Below, piece after piece: positions 29,573 to 37,915 of a DNA stretch of 64,000 nt. Below the pieces are notes generated by a model, which ran no database searches, had not been told where the DNA came from, and worked only from the letters and a program-made list of their open reading frames with translations. The position numbers were made by a program, and so were the translations under genes. Position 1 is the first letter of the stretch, and each line of letters opens with the position of its first letter. Source of the stretch: Alteraquisediminimonas sediminicola. GTDB lineage: Bacteria; Pseudomonadota; Alphaproteobacteria; Sphingomonadales; Sphingomonadaceae. The stretch covers positions 1 through 64,000 of the forward strand of contig NZ_JAHXZS010000004.1 in the NCBI RefSeq assembly GCF_019740335.1. Direction: 5' to 3'.

Positions 29573-29961
29573 CAGCCTTTTGGCATTTGCAACGAGGCAT
29601 AGCAGGTAAAGCCGCTCATCCCATTCTGCAGCCGCCTGATATAATTGGTATAGGCTTCGCTGGTGGCATAATCGGTGCCGGGTAGGCTGGTCCCATTTTG
29701 TAGGGCGGTGCGCACCTCTTCGCCGCTGAATGGCCGGGCTGCAGGCGGGAATGCGCCGGGCGTTGACGGATCGACAAGCAGTCCGTCAGGGCCGATATAA
29801 AAATTGGATTGGGCAGGGTCAGGCACCGGAATCTGGCAGTTCAGTACCGAACCTGTCGTCTGGGCAAGGGCTGGACGCACGGTGACGATGGTCGCCGCCG
29901 TTACCGCTCCAAGTGCCAACATCTGCCTGCGTGTTGCGGCGAGTTGGGTTTTCCTGTCCAT
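29572..29961 (-). CDS. Small exported protein with Tat-like signal, first gene of the HPr-rel-A-type operon
   Basis: A 129-residue protein with a twin-arginine signal: TRRQMLAL (Arg11, Arg12), a hydrophobic stretch, and a likely cleavage after PALA (residue 33). The mature part of about 96 residues has two cysteines (Cys42 and Cys120), a proline-rich middle, and ends FTCYASLQMPKG. I do not recognise a characterised domain. It is the first gene of the four-gene operon and its stop overlaps the PqqD-like start, so it is the natural candidate for the substrate of the modifying genes. It is divergent from phoR, 91 bp away. Confidence 0.72.
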   Translation of the reverse strand: MDRKTQLAATRRQMLALGAVTAATIVTVRPALAQTTGSVLNCQIPVPDPAQSNFYIGPDGLLVDPSTPGAFPPAARPFSGEEVRTALQNGTSLPGTDYATSEAYTNYIRRLQNGMSGFTCYASLQMPKG

Positions 29962-30052
29962 GTCATAATCCTTACGCTACGCACTCGTACACAGACGTTA
30001 TACAGCACCGCTGAAAACTTGACGAGCCAAGATGGTTAATGCGTGACATGAA

Positions 30053-31294
30053 ATGTTGAACGAATTTTTTCTCTATACGCCGCCATGGGGCCTGTTGCTG
30101 TTGGCTGCGGGCTGGGCAGCGATTGTGGGTTGGTCGCCTGCCTTGGCGGGACCGGCGCTGCTCGCGGGGCTGGCGCTTGGATTGGCGGCGTTTCAGCGCA
30201 TGCGGTTTCAGATCGGACAGGTTGATCCCGGACATTTGATCGAGGTCGCCCCGGTGGCGAACGAGGCGCGTCTGGCGGCGCTGATGGAGGCGATCGACGA
30301 GCCCTTGTTGCTGGTGCAGGGGCGTCGGGTGATGCGCGCCAATAAGGCGGGGCTTGCCCTGTTCGGCGCGCATATCGAGGATGAAGATATTCGTCTTGCG
30401 ATCCGACATCCGGCGGCGGCGGCCTTGTTCAGTCGTTTCGAACGCTCGAACGAACCGCAAGCCCGCCAATTAAAGGGTTTTGGCGGACCTGATCGGCGCT
30501 GGCAGATGCGGATTGCGCCGCTGGGCGATGGCGCGGCATTGGTCAGGCTGGCTGATCTTAGCCAGCAGGATGCGGCAGATCGGATGCGTACGGATTTCGT
30601 TGCCAATGCCAGCCATGAACTGCGCACGCCGATTGCAGCGTTATTGGGATTTATCGAAACGCTCAACGATCCGATGGCGGGCGGCGATCCTGCAACTCGC
30701 AAACGCTTTCTCGGCATTATGGCGACCGAGGCAAAGCGGATGGACCAGCTTGTCAATGACCTGATCTCCCTCTCGCGTATCGAGGCGGATCGATACACCG
30801 CGCCCGCCGGGGAGGTGGATCTTGGTGCGCTGGCCCATGTCGTGGCCAATCAGATCATGGCGGCGGGCGTGGCTGCATCCGGGCAGATTGCGGTCGATGT
30901 TGCCGAAGGCACGCCATTAGTGAAGGCGGATCGCGGCCAGATAGAACAATTGCTCCACAATCTGATGGGCAATGCCGTCAAATATGGTCGGGTAGGCGCG
31001 CCTGTGCGTGTTACGGTCAGGCCAGATGTGGGGGATATGGTGCGTTTGAGCGTCGCGGATGAAGGCGAGGGTATATCGCCCGACCATCTCCCCCGGCTGA
31101 CCGAGCGTTTCTACCGCGTGGATGCGGGGCGCAGTCGGGCCAGCGGCGGCACCGGCCTTGGCCTCGCCATCGTCAAGAACATCGTGGAGCGTCATCGCGG
31201 AACGCTCAATTTTGCATCGCAACAAGGTGTCGGCACCAATGTCACTGTGCGCTTGCCAATGGTGGTGCCAGTCGCTGGGTTGTCCGCGTCATAA
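30053..31294 (+). CDS. phoR: Phosphate regulon sensor histidine kinase PhoR
   Basis: A 413-residue membrane kinase. Residues 12-48 form two close membrane helices; a PAS-like region follows (about 70-165). The HisKA helix has NASHELRTPIAALLGF with the phospho-acceptor His188, and the ATPase domain contains an N-box (HNLMGNAVKYG) and G-box (GTGLGLAIVKNIVERH). PhoR signals phosphate starvation to PhoB. The location directly before a Pho box and pstSCAB-phoU-phoB supports the name. It starts at the first ATG, divergent from the Tat-signal gene. Confidence 0.92.
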   Translation: MLNEFFLYTPPWGLLLLAAGWAAIVGWSPALAGPALLAGLALGLAAFQRMRFQIGQVDPGHLIEVAPVANEARLAALMEAIDEPLLLVQGRRVMRANKAGLALFGAHIEDEDIRLAIRHPAAAALFSRFERSNEPQARQLKGFGGPDRRWQMRIAPLGDGAALVRLADLSQQDAADRMRTDFVANASHELRTPIAALLGFIETLNDPMAGGDPATRKRFLGIMATEAKRMDQLVNDLISLSRIEADRYTAPAGEVDLGALAHVVANQIMAAGVAASGQIAVDVAEGTPLVKADRGQIEQLLHNLMGNAVKYGRVGAPVRVTVRPDVGDMVRLSVADEGEGISPDHLPRLTERFYRVDAGRSRASGGTGLGLAIVKNIVERHRGTLNFASQQGVGTNVTVRLPMVVPVAGLSAS

Positions 31295-31296
31295 AA

Positions 31297-31315
31297 CTGT
31301 CATGAAATTGTAACA
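31297..31315 (+). promoter_or_regulatory. Pho box before pstS
   Basis: CTGTCATGAAATTGTAACA fits the PhoB-binding pattern of two 7-bp half-sites four bases apart (CTGTCAT and a TTGTAAC variant). It begins 3 bp after the phoR stop and 63 bp before the pstS start codon, the expected place for PhoB-activated transcription. Confidence 0.8.
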
Positions 31316-31377
31316 GAAGAGCCGCGAAGCACGGCTAATGCCCGTGTCGAGATATTTTCGGGGGTTAAAAAACCGAC

Positions 31378-32424
31378 ATGAAACGCGCAATTTCAACACT
31401 ATCGGCCATATCCGTCGCATTGGCCCTGACTGCTTGTGGCGAATCGGGCAACAATGGCGGTGCTCGTGACGGCATTCGCGCTGTCGGTTCATCCACCGTT
31501 CTGCCTTTTGCGAAGGCGGTGGCCGATAAATTCGGTCAGAAAAACCCGAACTTCAAGGCGCCCATTGTGGAGTCGCAAGGCACTGGTGGCGGCTTCAAGC
31601 TGTTTTGCGCAGGTGTTGGCACGGCCCATCCGGACATTGCGAACGCATCGCGCCGTATCAAAAAGTCCGAACTTGATGACTGCATCAAGAACGGGGTGAA
31701 GGATATTGTCGAGGTTCAGGTCGGGATCGACGGCATTGTGCTGGCGCATGCCAAGAATGCCGCGCCGCTGACCTTGAGCGAAGTCGATGTATATAAGGCG
31801 CTGGCCGCCAATCCTTTTGGCAAGCCGAACACCGCCAAGACATGGCAAGATGTGAACCCGGCGCTGCCCGCGATTGCGATCAGCGTCTATGGCCCGCCAA
31901 CGTCTTCCGGCACGCGCGATGCCTTTGCCGAACTGATCCTTGAAAAGGGTTGCGATTCCGATCCGGCGATGAAGGCGCTGAAAGATAGCGACAAGGACAA
32001 GCACAAGAATCTTTGCACTGGCGTGCGGGAAGATGGTGCCTATGTCGATGCGGGCGAAAACGATAATCTGATCGTTCAGAAACTTGTCGCCAATCCGAAC
32101 GCTGTCGGCATCTTCGGTTTCTCCTTCCTCGAAGAGAATGCCGATAAGGTGCAGGGCGTGGCGGTGCAGGGCGTGGTCCCGACCTATGCGACCATCGCCG
32201 ATTATTCTTATCCAGGTGCGCGTCCGCTCTTCATCTATGTGAAGAAGGCGCATCTGAACTCCATTCCGGGCATCAAGGAATTCCTCGCGGAATTCGCCTC
32301 GGCCTGGGGTCCGGGCGGTTATCTTGCCAAGCATGGCATGATCGCCGCGCCGGAGGATGTCCGCAAGAAGAATGCGGACGTCATCGCCAATCTGACGCTG
32401 CTCGACCCGGCCAGCATCAATTGA
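31378..32424 (+). CDS. pstS: Phosphate ABC transporter substrate-binding protein PstS-like
   Basis: A 348-residue periplasmic binding protein. A lipoprotein signal ends in LTACGES (Cys20). The phosphate-binding signature RAVGSSTVLPFAKAVADKF follows, with the SQGTGGGFKLFCAG and SSGTRDAF loops that hold phosphate in Pst binding proteins. It belongs to the longer PstS type found in alphaproteobacteria. It is the first gene after the Pho box and is followed 60 bp later by pstC. Confidence 0.92.
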   Translation: MKRAISTLSAISVALALTACGESGNNGGARDGIRAVGSSTVLPFAKAVADKFGQKNPNFKAPIVESQGTGGGFKLFCAGVGTAHPDIANASRRIKKSELDDCIKNGVKDIVEVQVGIDGIVLAHAKNAAPLTLSEVDVYKALAANPFGKPNTAKTWQDVNPALPAIAISVYGPPTSSGTRDAFAELILEKGCDSDPAMKALKDSDKDKHKNLCTGVREDGAYVDAGENDNLIVQKLVANPNAVGIFGFSFLEENADKVQGVAVQGVVPTYATIADYSYPGARPLFIYVKKAHLNSIPGIKEFLAEFASAWGPGGYLAKHGMIAAPEDVRKKNADVIANLTLLDPASIN

Positions 32425-32484
32425 TCCATCGCAGCCATCCTGCTCATTGAAAAATGGGCAGGATGACAAGAGTTTTGACCTGAC

Positions 32485-33867
32485 ATGATCCAGATCGCGA
32501 TCTTTTTGGTAATTGGCCTCAGCATCCTCGGCTTTGTCGCGGGTAGAGGTCGTGCCAGTGCCTTTTCCAAGGGACGAACTGCGGCAGCTGTTCGGCCACA
32601 TAGTCGCCCTAATCATCACGGCGCGCATGTGCTGTTATGGGCGCTGATCCCGGCGTTGCTGGTGGCGGCGGCGTCGAGCGCTTTGGTGCCTGCGCTGGTG
32701 AATGATGCGGTGCTGTCCAGCCTGCCCGCCGCGCAACAGCCGCAAAGCCAGATGGATCGGGCGGCGCTGCTGGAAGAGGTTAGCGCGATTGCCAGCGGTC
32801 AGAGCATGGGCGGCTTTATCGAAGCCAGCCAAAGCCTGGTCCCGGCGTATAAGGTCGCCAATACCAAGTTCAACGGCATCGCTGCGGCGCTTGCGATATT
32901 GGTCGCGGTGATTGGCGGGCTGTTCGGTTTCTCCAAGGTGCGGCCAGATTTCCGGGCGCGGACGCGGGTAGAGCGGTTGACCATGACCGTACTGTTCATG
33001 GCCTCGCTGATCGCGATTTTGACGACCATCGGGATCGTCGGTTCGCTGTTGTTCGAATCGATCCGCTTCTTTGGCATGGTATCACCGGTCGAGTTTCTGT
33101 TCGGCACCCATTGGAGCCCGCAAATGTCGTCGAGCGGCGCTGCTGCCGGTTCCTATGGCGCGATCCCGTTGTTCTGGGGGACAGTCTTTATCGGTGCGAT
33201 TATCGCGATGATCGTGGCCATTCCCTTTGGCCTGATGAGCGCGATCTACCTCACCCAATATGCCGCGCCGAAAGTGCGGAGCTGGCTGAAGCCGATCCTG
33301 GAGTTGCTCGCGGGCGTGCCGACGGTGGTCTATGGCTATTTCGCCGCACTCACCATCGCGCCGCCGCTGCGTGATTTCGCGGTATCGATCGGCATCACTG
33401 GCGCGTCATCGGAAAGCGCCTTGGCCGCCGGTCTGGTGATGGGGGTGATGATCATCCCGTTCGTGTCCTCAATGGCCGATGACAGCATCGCCGCCGTGCC
33501 GCAGGCCATGCGCGACGGGTCGTTGGCGATGGGCGCGACGCCATCGGAAACGATCAAGCGCGTGCTGATCCCCGCGGCCTTGCCCGGCATTGTCGGCGGG
33601 GTGCTGCTCGCCGTCAGCCGCGCCATCGGTGAAACCATGATCGTGGTGATGGCTGCAGGTCTTGCCGCGAACCTCACCGCCAACCCCTTTGCCAGCGTCA
33701 CGACCGTCACGACCCAGATCGTGCAGCTGATGACGGGTGATACCGAGTTCGACAGCCCCAAGACGCTTGCGGCATTTGCGCTTGGTTTGGTGCTGTTCCT
33801 TGTAACGCTGGCCCTCAACATCATCGCCCTTCGGGTCGTGAAGAAATATCGGGAAGCATATGACTGA
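32485..33867 (+). CDS. pstC: Phosphate ABC transporter permease PstC
   Basis: A 460-residue permease, much longer than the 300-320 residues of E. coli PstC. The extra N-terminal part (about residues 1-170) adds two or three membrane helices and a long loop (residues about 70-125); such extended PstC proteins are common in alphaproteobacteria. The canonical permease begins at about residue 195 and has the EAA-type coupling loop around DSIAAVPQAMRDGSLAMGAT and a terminal LFLVTLALNIIALRVV helix. The stop overlaps pstA by 8 bp. Confidence 0.93.
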   Translation: MIQIAIFLVIGLSILGFVAGRGRASAFSKGRTAAAVRPHSRPNHHGAHVLLWALIPALLVAAASSALVPALVNDAVLSSLPAAQQPQSQMDRAALLEEVSAIASGQSMGGFIEASQSLVPAYKVANTKFNGIAAALAILVAVIGGLFGFSKVRPDFRARTRVERLTMTVLFMASLIAILTTIGIVGSLLFESIRFFGMVSPVEFLFGTHWSPQMSSSGAAAGSYGAIPLFWGTVFIGAIIAMIVAIPFGLMSAIYLTQYAAPKVRSWLKPILELLAGVPTVVYGYFAALTIAPPLRDFAVSIGITGASSESALAAGLVMGVMIIPFVSSMADDSIAAVPQAMRDGSLAMGATPSETIKRVLIPAALPGIVGGVLLAVSRAIGETMIVVMAAGLAANLTANPFASVTTVTTQIVQLMTGDTEFDSPKTLAAFALGLVLFLVTLALNIIALRVVKKYREAYD

Positions 33868-35134
33868 GCCGACAACAATGAAGCGGCAGCCCACCGACTG
33901 GAGCTCGCCCGCGATGGTGCGGCGGATCAAGGGCCGCTATGCCGCCGAACGCCGTTTCAAGGCGGTGGGGCTGGTGGCGATCCTGATCTCCGTGGCCTTT
34001 CTCGCCTTTCTCCTGCTGTCGATGGCGAGCAACGGCGCGCGCGGGTTCATGCGCACCGAAGTGAAGCTGCCGATCGATTTCCCGGCTTCCGCGATCATGA
34101 TCGATCCGGCGGCGCTGAACGGCACGCCGGACAAGGCCGCAGAAGCCTTGGCCGCCGTCGATTTCGAAGGCCCGGTCGCAACCGCCGCCGAACAGGCTTA
34201 TGGCGCAGATGGCGCAGGCCTGTTGGCGGACAGCGCGTGGATCATCGTGCGCGATGCGATCAAGGCCGATCCCAGCCTGCTCAGCCGCAAGGCCGAGATC
34301 TGGGTGCCTGCCGCAAGCGACCTCGATGTCGCGTTCAAGGGCGAGGGCGATGCCGCGTTGTTGAAGCGGGTGGCCGAGATGAAGCAGGCGGGGGTGATTA
34401 CCTCCAGCTTCAATAAGGGCTTTCTGACCGGCGCGGATGCGACCGATCCGACGATGGTCGGCATCTGGGGCGCGTTCAAGGGGTCGTTGCTGACGATGAT
34501 CGTGACGTTGCTGCTGGCCTTTCCGGTCGGTGTGTTCTCGGCGATCTATCTTGAGGAATATGCCCCGCGCAATCGCTGGACCGACCTCATTGAAGTGTCG
34601 ATCAACAATCTCGCGGCGGTGCCGTCGATCATCTTCGGCCTGTTGGGGCTGGCGGTGTTTCTGGTGATCTTCCCGACGATGCGCTCTGCGCCGTTGATCG
34701 GGGGGATGACGCTGGCGCTGATGACGATGCCGGTCATCGTGATTGCGGGGCGTAACGCGATCAAGGCGGTGCCGCCATCGATCCGCGATGCGGCGCTCGG
34801 CATTGGCGCCTCGCCGGTGCAGGTGGTGTTCCACCATGTGTTGCCGCTCGCGCTGCCGGGGATTTTGACCGGCACGATCATTGGCATGGCCCGTGCGCTG
34901 GGTGAAACCGCGCCGTTGCTGATGGTCGGGATGCGGGCGTTTATCTCGGCCCCGCCTGCGGGCTTTACCGATCCGGCGACCGTGTTGCCGGTGCAGATCT
35001 TCCTGTGGTCGGATGAAGTCAGCCGTGGCTTTGTCGAAAAGACCTCGGCGGCGATCATCGTCCTCCTCGTATTCCTTCTCGCGATGAATGGCATGGCCAT
35101 TTACCTGCGCAATCGTTTTGAAACCCGGTGGTGA
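33860..35134 (+). CDS. pstA: Phosphate ABC transporter permease PstA (extended N-terminus)
   Basis: A 424-residue permease with an N-terminal extension like DUF3333 (residues about 1-200), including one membrane helix and a periplasmic domain, before the standard PstA core. The core has [20 protein letters not shown], the EAA loop [21 protein letters not shown], and the terminal [19 protein letters not shown] helix. With PstC and PstB it imports phosphate at the cost of ATP. It overlaps pstC by 8 bp. Confidence 0.93.
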   Translation: MTEPTTMKRQPTDWSSPAMVRRIKGRYAAERRFKAVGLVAILISVAFLAFLLLSMASNGARGFMRTEVKLPIDFPASAIMIDPAALNGTPDKAAEALAAVDFEGPVATAAEQAYGADGAGLLADSAWIIVRDAIKADPSLLSRKAEIWVPAASDLDVAFKGEGDAALLKRVAEMKQAGVITSSFNKGFLTGADATDPTMVGIWGAFKGSLLTMIVTLLLAFPVGVFSAIYLEEYAPRNRWTDLIEVSINNLAAVPSIIFGLLGLAVFLVIFPTMRSAPLIGGMTLALMTMPVIVIAGRNAIKAVPPSIRDAALGIGASPVQVVFHHVLPLALPGILTGTIIGMARALGETAPLLMVGMRAFISAPPAGFTDPATVLPVQIFLWSDEVSRGFVEKTSAAIIVLLVFLLAMNGMAIYLRNRFETRW

Positions 35135-35142
35135 ACCAGATC

Positions 35143-35922
35143 ATGTCCAATATTGAAAGCGCATCCACGCTCAAGATGACGGCGCGCAACGTCGACATCT
35201 TTTACGGCGAAAAACAGGCGATCAACAATGTCTCGATCGATGTGTCGATGGAACATGTGACCGCGTTCATCGGCCCGTCGGGCTGCGGCAAATCGACGTT
35301 CCTGCGGACATTGAACCGGATGAACGACACGATTTCATCGGCGCGGGTCACCGGCGACATCCGGCTGGACGGCCATGACATTTATGCGCCGGACATGGAT
35401 GTGGTCCAGCTGCGCGCCCGGGTCGGGATGGTGTTTCAAAAGCCGAACCCGTTCCCGAAGTCGATCTATGAAAACATCGCGTACGGCCCGCGCATCCACG
35501 GCCTTGCCACCGGCAAGAGCGAGATGGACGAGATCGTCGAGAAGTCGCTGCGCCGTGCGGGCCTGTGGGATGAAGTGAAGGACCGTCTGGCCGATAGCGG
35601 CACGGCGCTGTCCGGTGGTCAGCAGCAGCGCCTGTGCATTGCGCGCGCGATTGCGGTCGATCCGGAAGTGATCCTGATGGACGAGCCCTGCTCGGCGCTC
35701 GATCCGATCGCCACCGCCAAGATCGAGGAGCTGATCCACGAACTGCGCGGTCGTTATGCGATGGTGATCGTGACCCACAATATGCAGCAGGCCGCCCGCG
35801 TGTCACAGCGCACGGCCTTTTTCCACCTTGGTACGCTTGTCGAATATGGCGAGACGTCGGACATCTTCACCAACCCGCGTGAAGAAAAGACCAAGGATTA
35901 CATCACGGGCCGTTACGGTTGA
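35143..35922 (+). CDS. pstB: Phosphate ABC transporter ATPase PstB
   Basis: The ATPase of the phosphate importer, 259 residues from the ATG at 35143; GTG codons at 35128 and 35131 overlap the end of pstA and could give a slightly longer form. Walker A is GPSGCGKST (44-52), the signature is LSGGQQQRL, Walker B is [13 protein letters not shown], and [18 protein letters not shown] is the family-specific H-loop region. It is tightly packed between pstA and phoU. Confidence 0.96.
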   Translation: MSNIESASTLKMTARNVDIFYGEKQAINNVSIDVSMEHVTAFIGPSGCGKSTFLRTLNRMNDTISSARVTGDIRLDGHDIYAPDMDVVQLRARVGMVFQKPNPFPKSIYENIAYGPRIHGLATGKSEMDEIVEKSLRRAGLWDEVKDRLADSGTALSGGQQQRLCIARAIAVDPEVILMDEPCSALDPIATAKIEELIHELRGRYAMVIVTHNMQQAARVSQRTAFFHLGTLVEYGETSDIFTNPREEKTKDYITGRYG

Positions 35923-35933
35923 GGAGCGCAGAT

Positions 35934-36629
35934 ATGCCAAGCAATACAGGACATACGGTCAAGGCGTTCGACGAGGAACTGGGCCAATTGCGCGCCCTCA
36001 TCTCCGAGATGGGCGGCCTTGCCGAACAGGCCATCAATCAGGCCATGCAGGCACTGACGCGCCGGGATAATGATGCGGCGATGCGCGTGGTCGAGAATGA
36101 CCATCGGATTGATGCGCTGGAGATGGAAGTGGAGCGCCTCGCGGTCCGCCTGATCGCCTTGCGCGCCCCGATGGCGGACGATCTGCGCGAAGTCGTGGCC
36201 GCGATGAAGATTGCGGGCGTGGTCGAACGTATTGGCGATTATGCCAAGAATATCGCCAAGCGCGTGCCGCAATTCGCCGAGGCCAAGGACATTGGTCCCC
36301 TCGCGATTTTGCCGGAAATGGGCAAGATGGCGAGTGAAATGGTGCGCACCGCGCTGGATGCCTTTGCCGCGCGCAGCCCGGAACAGGCACAGGCCGTTGT
36401 CGCCCGCGATACCGCGCTCGACACTTTCTACAATAGCGTGTTCCGCGCCTTGCTGACCTATATGATGGAAAATCCGCACAATATCACGCCGTGCGCCCAT
36501 CTGTTGTTCATGGCCAAGAATCTTGAACGGGTCGGCGATCATGCCACCAATATCGGCGAGATGGTCTATTTCGCCGCGACCGGCGCGCATCTCGCTGAAC
36601 GCGTGCGCGGCGGTGATCTGGACGACTGA
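35934..36629 (+). CDS. phoU: Phosphate signalling protein PhoU
   Basis: A helical protein of 231 residues made of two PhoU repeats; each has an acidic metal-binding core, for example EVVAAMKIAGVVERIGDYAKN in the first repeat and HLLFMAKNLERVGDHATNIGE in the second. PhoU links the Pst transporter to PhoR and keeps the regulon off when phosphate is enough. A GAGGAG ribosome site 6 bases before the ATG at 35934 sets the start; the frame is open five codons further upstream. Confidence 0.95.
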   Translation: MPSNTGHTVKAFDEELGQLRALISEMGGLAEQAINQAMQALTRRDNDAAMRVVENDHRIDALEMEVERLAVRLIALRAPMADDLREVVAAMKIAGVVERIGDYAKNIAKRVPQFAEAKDIGPLAILPEMGKMASEMVRTALDAFAARSPEQAQAVVARDTALDTFYNSVFRALLTYMMENPHNITPCAHLLFMAKNLERVGDHATNIGEMVYFAATGAHLAERVRGGDLDD

Positions 36630-36658
36630 TCCTCACTTCACGATCGGATTTAGCGCTC

Positions 36659-37357
36659 ATGGCACAACCTCGCCTCTTGCTGGTGGAAGACGATCCGGCG
36701 CTGGCCGAACTGCTCAAATGGAATTTTGAGCGGGAGAATTATATCGTCGATCATACGGCGGATGGCGAGGAGGCGCTGCTGCTCGCGCGGGAGGCGACAC
36801 CCGATCTGGTCCTGCTCGATTGGATGATCGAGGGCCTGTCCGGGCTTGAAGTCTGTCGCCGTCTGCGTCGTCTGCCCGATACGGCCAATGTGCCGATCAT
36901 CATGCTGACCGCGCGGGGCGAGGAAGAAGACCGTATTCGCGGTTTGGAAACCGGCGCGGATGATTATGTCACCAAGCCGTTTTCGCCGCGTGAACTGATT
37001 GCGCGGGTGGGCGCGGTATTGCGCCGGGTCCGCCCTGCGCTGTCGGCTGAAATCCTCGAATATGCGGACATCAGCATGGATTTGGTCGCCCATCGGGTGA
37101 AGCGCGGTGGCGATGTGGTCAATCTCGGTCCCACCGAATTCCGCTTGTTGCGGCATTTTATGGAGCATCCGGGCCGCGTCTTTTCGCGCGAACGGCTGTT
37201 GGATGCGGTCTGGGGCCAAGATAGCGACATCGAGGTCCGCACCGTCGATGTGCATATCCGCCGCTTGCGCAAGGCAATCAACGAAGGCGACAGGGCGGAT
37301 ATTATCCGCACTGTGCGTTCGGCAGGCTATGCGCTGGATGCTGATGGCAGCCTTTGA
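36659..37357 (+). CDS. phoB: Phosphate regulon response regulator PhoB
   Basis: A 232-residue OmpR-class regulator. The receiver has the acidic pair Asp11-Asp12, the phosphorylation site DLVLLDWM (Asp54), and the conserved lysine in VTKPFSPRE. The C-terminal winged helix has RLLRHFMEHPGRVFSRERLL and TVDVHIRRLRKAI, the recognition helix that contacts Pho boxes. It closes the pst-pho operon; its own promoter site lies upstream of pstS. The sufE frame overlaps its end, but the sufE start lies 32 bp later. Confidence 0.96.
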   Translation: MAQPRLLLVEDDPALAELLKWNFERENYIVDHTADGEEALLLAREATPDLVLLDWMIEGLSGLEVCRRLRRLPDTANVPIIMLTARGEEEDRIRGLETGADDYVTKPFSPRELIARVGAVLRRVRPALSAEILEYADISMDLVAHRVKRGGDVVNLGPTEFRLLRHFMEHPGRVFSRERLLDAVWGQDSDIEVRTVDVHIRRLRKAINEGDRADIIRTVRSAGYALDADGSL

Positions 37358-37389
37358 CGACTTGGGCGCCCGTCGTTAAGGCAGGCGGC

Positions 37390-37800
37390 ATGACACGCTC
37401 TATCACCGACCTCGTCGAAGAATATGAATTTCTCGACAAAGACGACCGTTATCGCCTGCTGATCGAGCTTGGAAACGAGCTGGAACCGATGCCCGATGCG
37501 CTGAAAAATGACGCGACATTGGTGCGGGGCTGTTCCGCCAGCGTGTGGATATATCCGGTCGAAGGCGAGGGCGGGACGCTCCATTTCCTGGCGGACAGCA
37601 ACGCCGCGATCACCAAGGGGATCGTCGCCTTGGTAATCCTGATGGTGCAGGACCGTCCGGCCAAGGAGATCGCTGCGATGGACATTGCAGATGCCCTTGC
37701 GCCGTTCGATCTTAAAAACCAGCTCAGTTCCAATCGGACGCAGGGCATTCCCAATATGATCGCGTTGATCCGGGAAACGGCGGGCCGGTTGGCAGGTTGA
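37390..37800 (+). CDS. sufE: SufE-family cysteine desulfurase activator
   Basis: SufE receives sulfur from the desulfurase SufS and passes it to the SufBCD scaffold in iron-sulfur cluster assembly. The 136-residue protein begins MTRSITDLVEEYEFLDKDDRY and holds the acceptor cysteine in VRGCSASVW (Cys48). The ATG at 37390 is chosen because family N-termini start right there; the upstream frame overlaps phoB. No other suf genes are present in the window. Confidence 0.9.
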   Translation: MTRSITDLVEEYEFLDKDDRYRLLIELGNELEPMPDALKNDATLVRGCSASVWIYPVEGEGGTLHFLADSNAAITKGIVALVILMVQDRPAKEIAAMDIADALAPFDLKNQLSSNRTQGIPNMIALIRETAGRLAG

Positions 37801-37915
37801 GCAATACGGGCAGCGGTGGTGACACGCGCCCGTACGATAAAGACGCGCCTTTTGGCGTCTGCTTGACGCGGACTCCTCATCCGGCGCATTGTCCCGCGAG
37901 TTTCAAGAGGGCATC

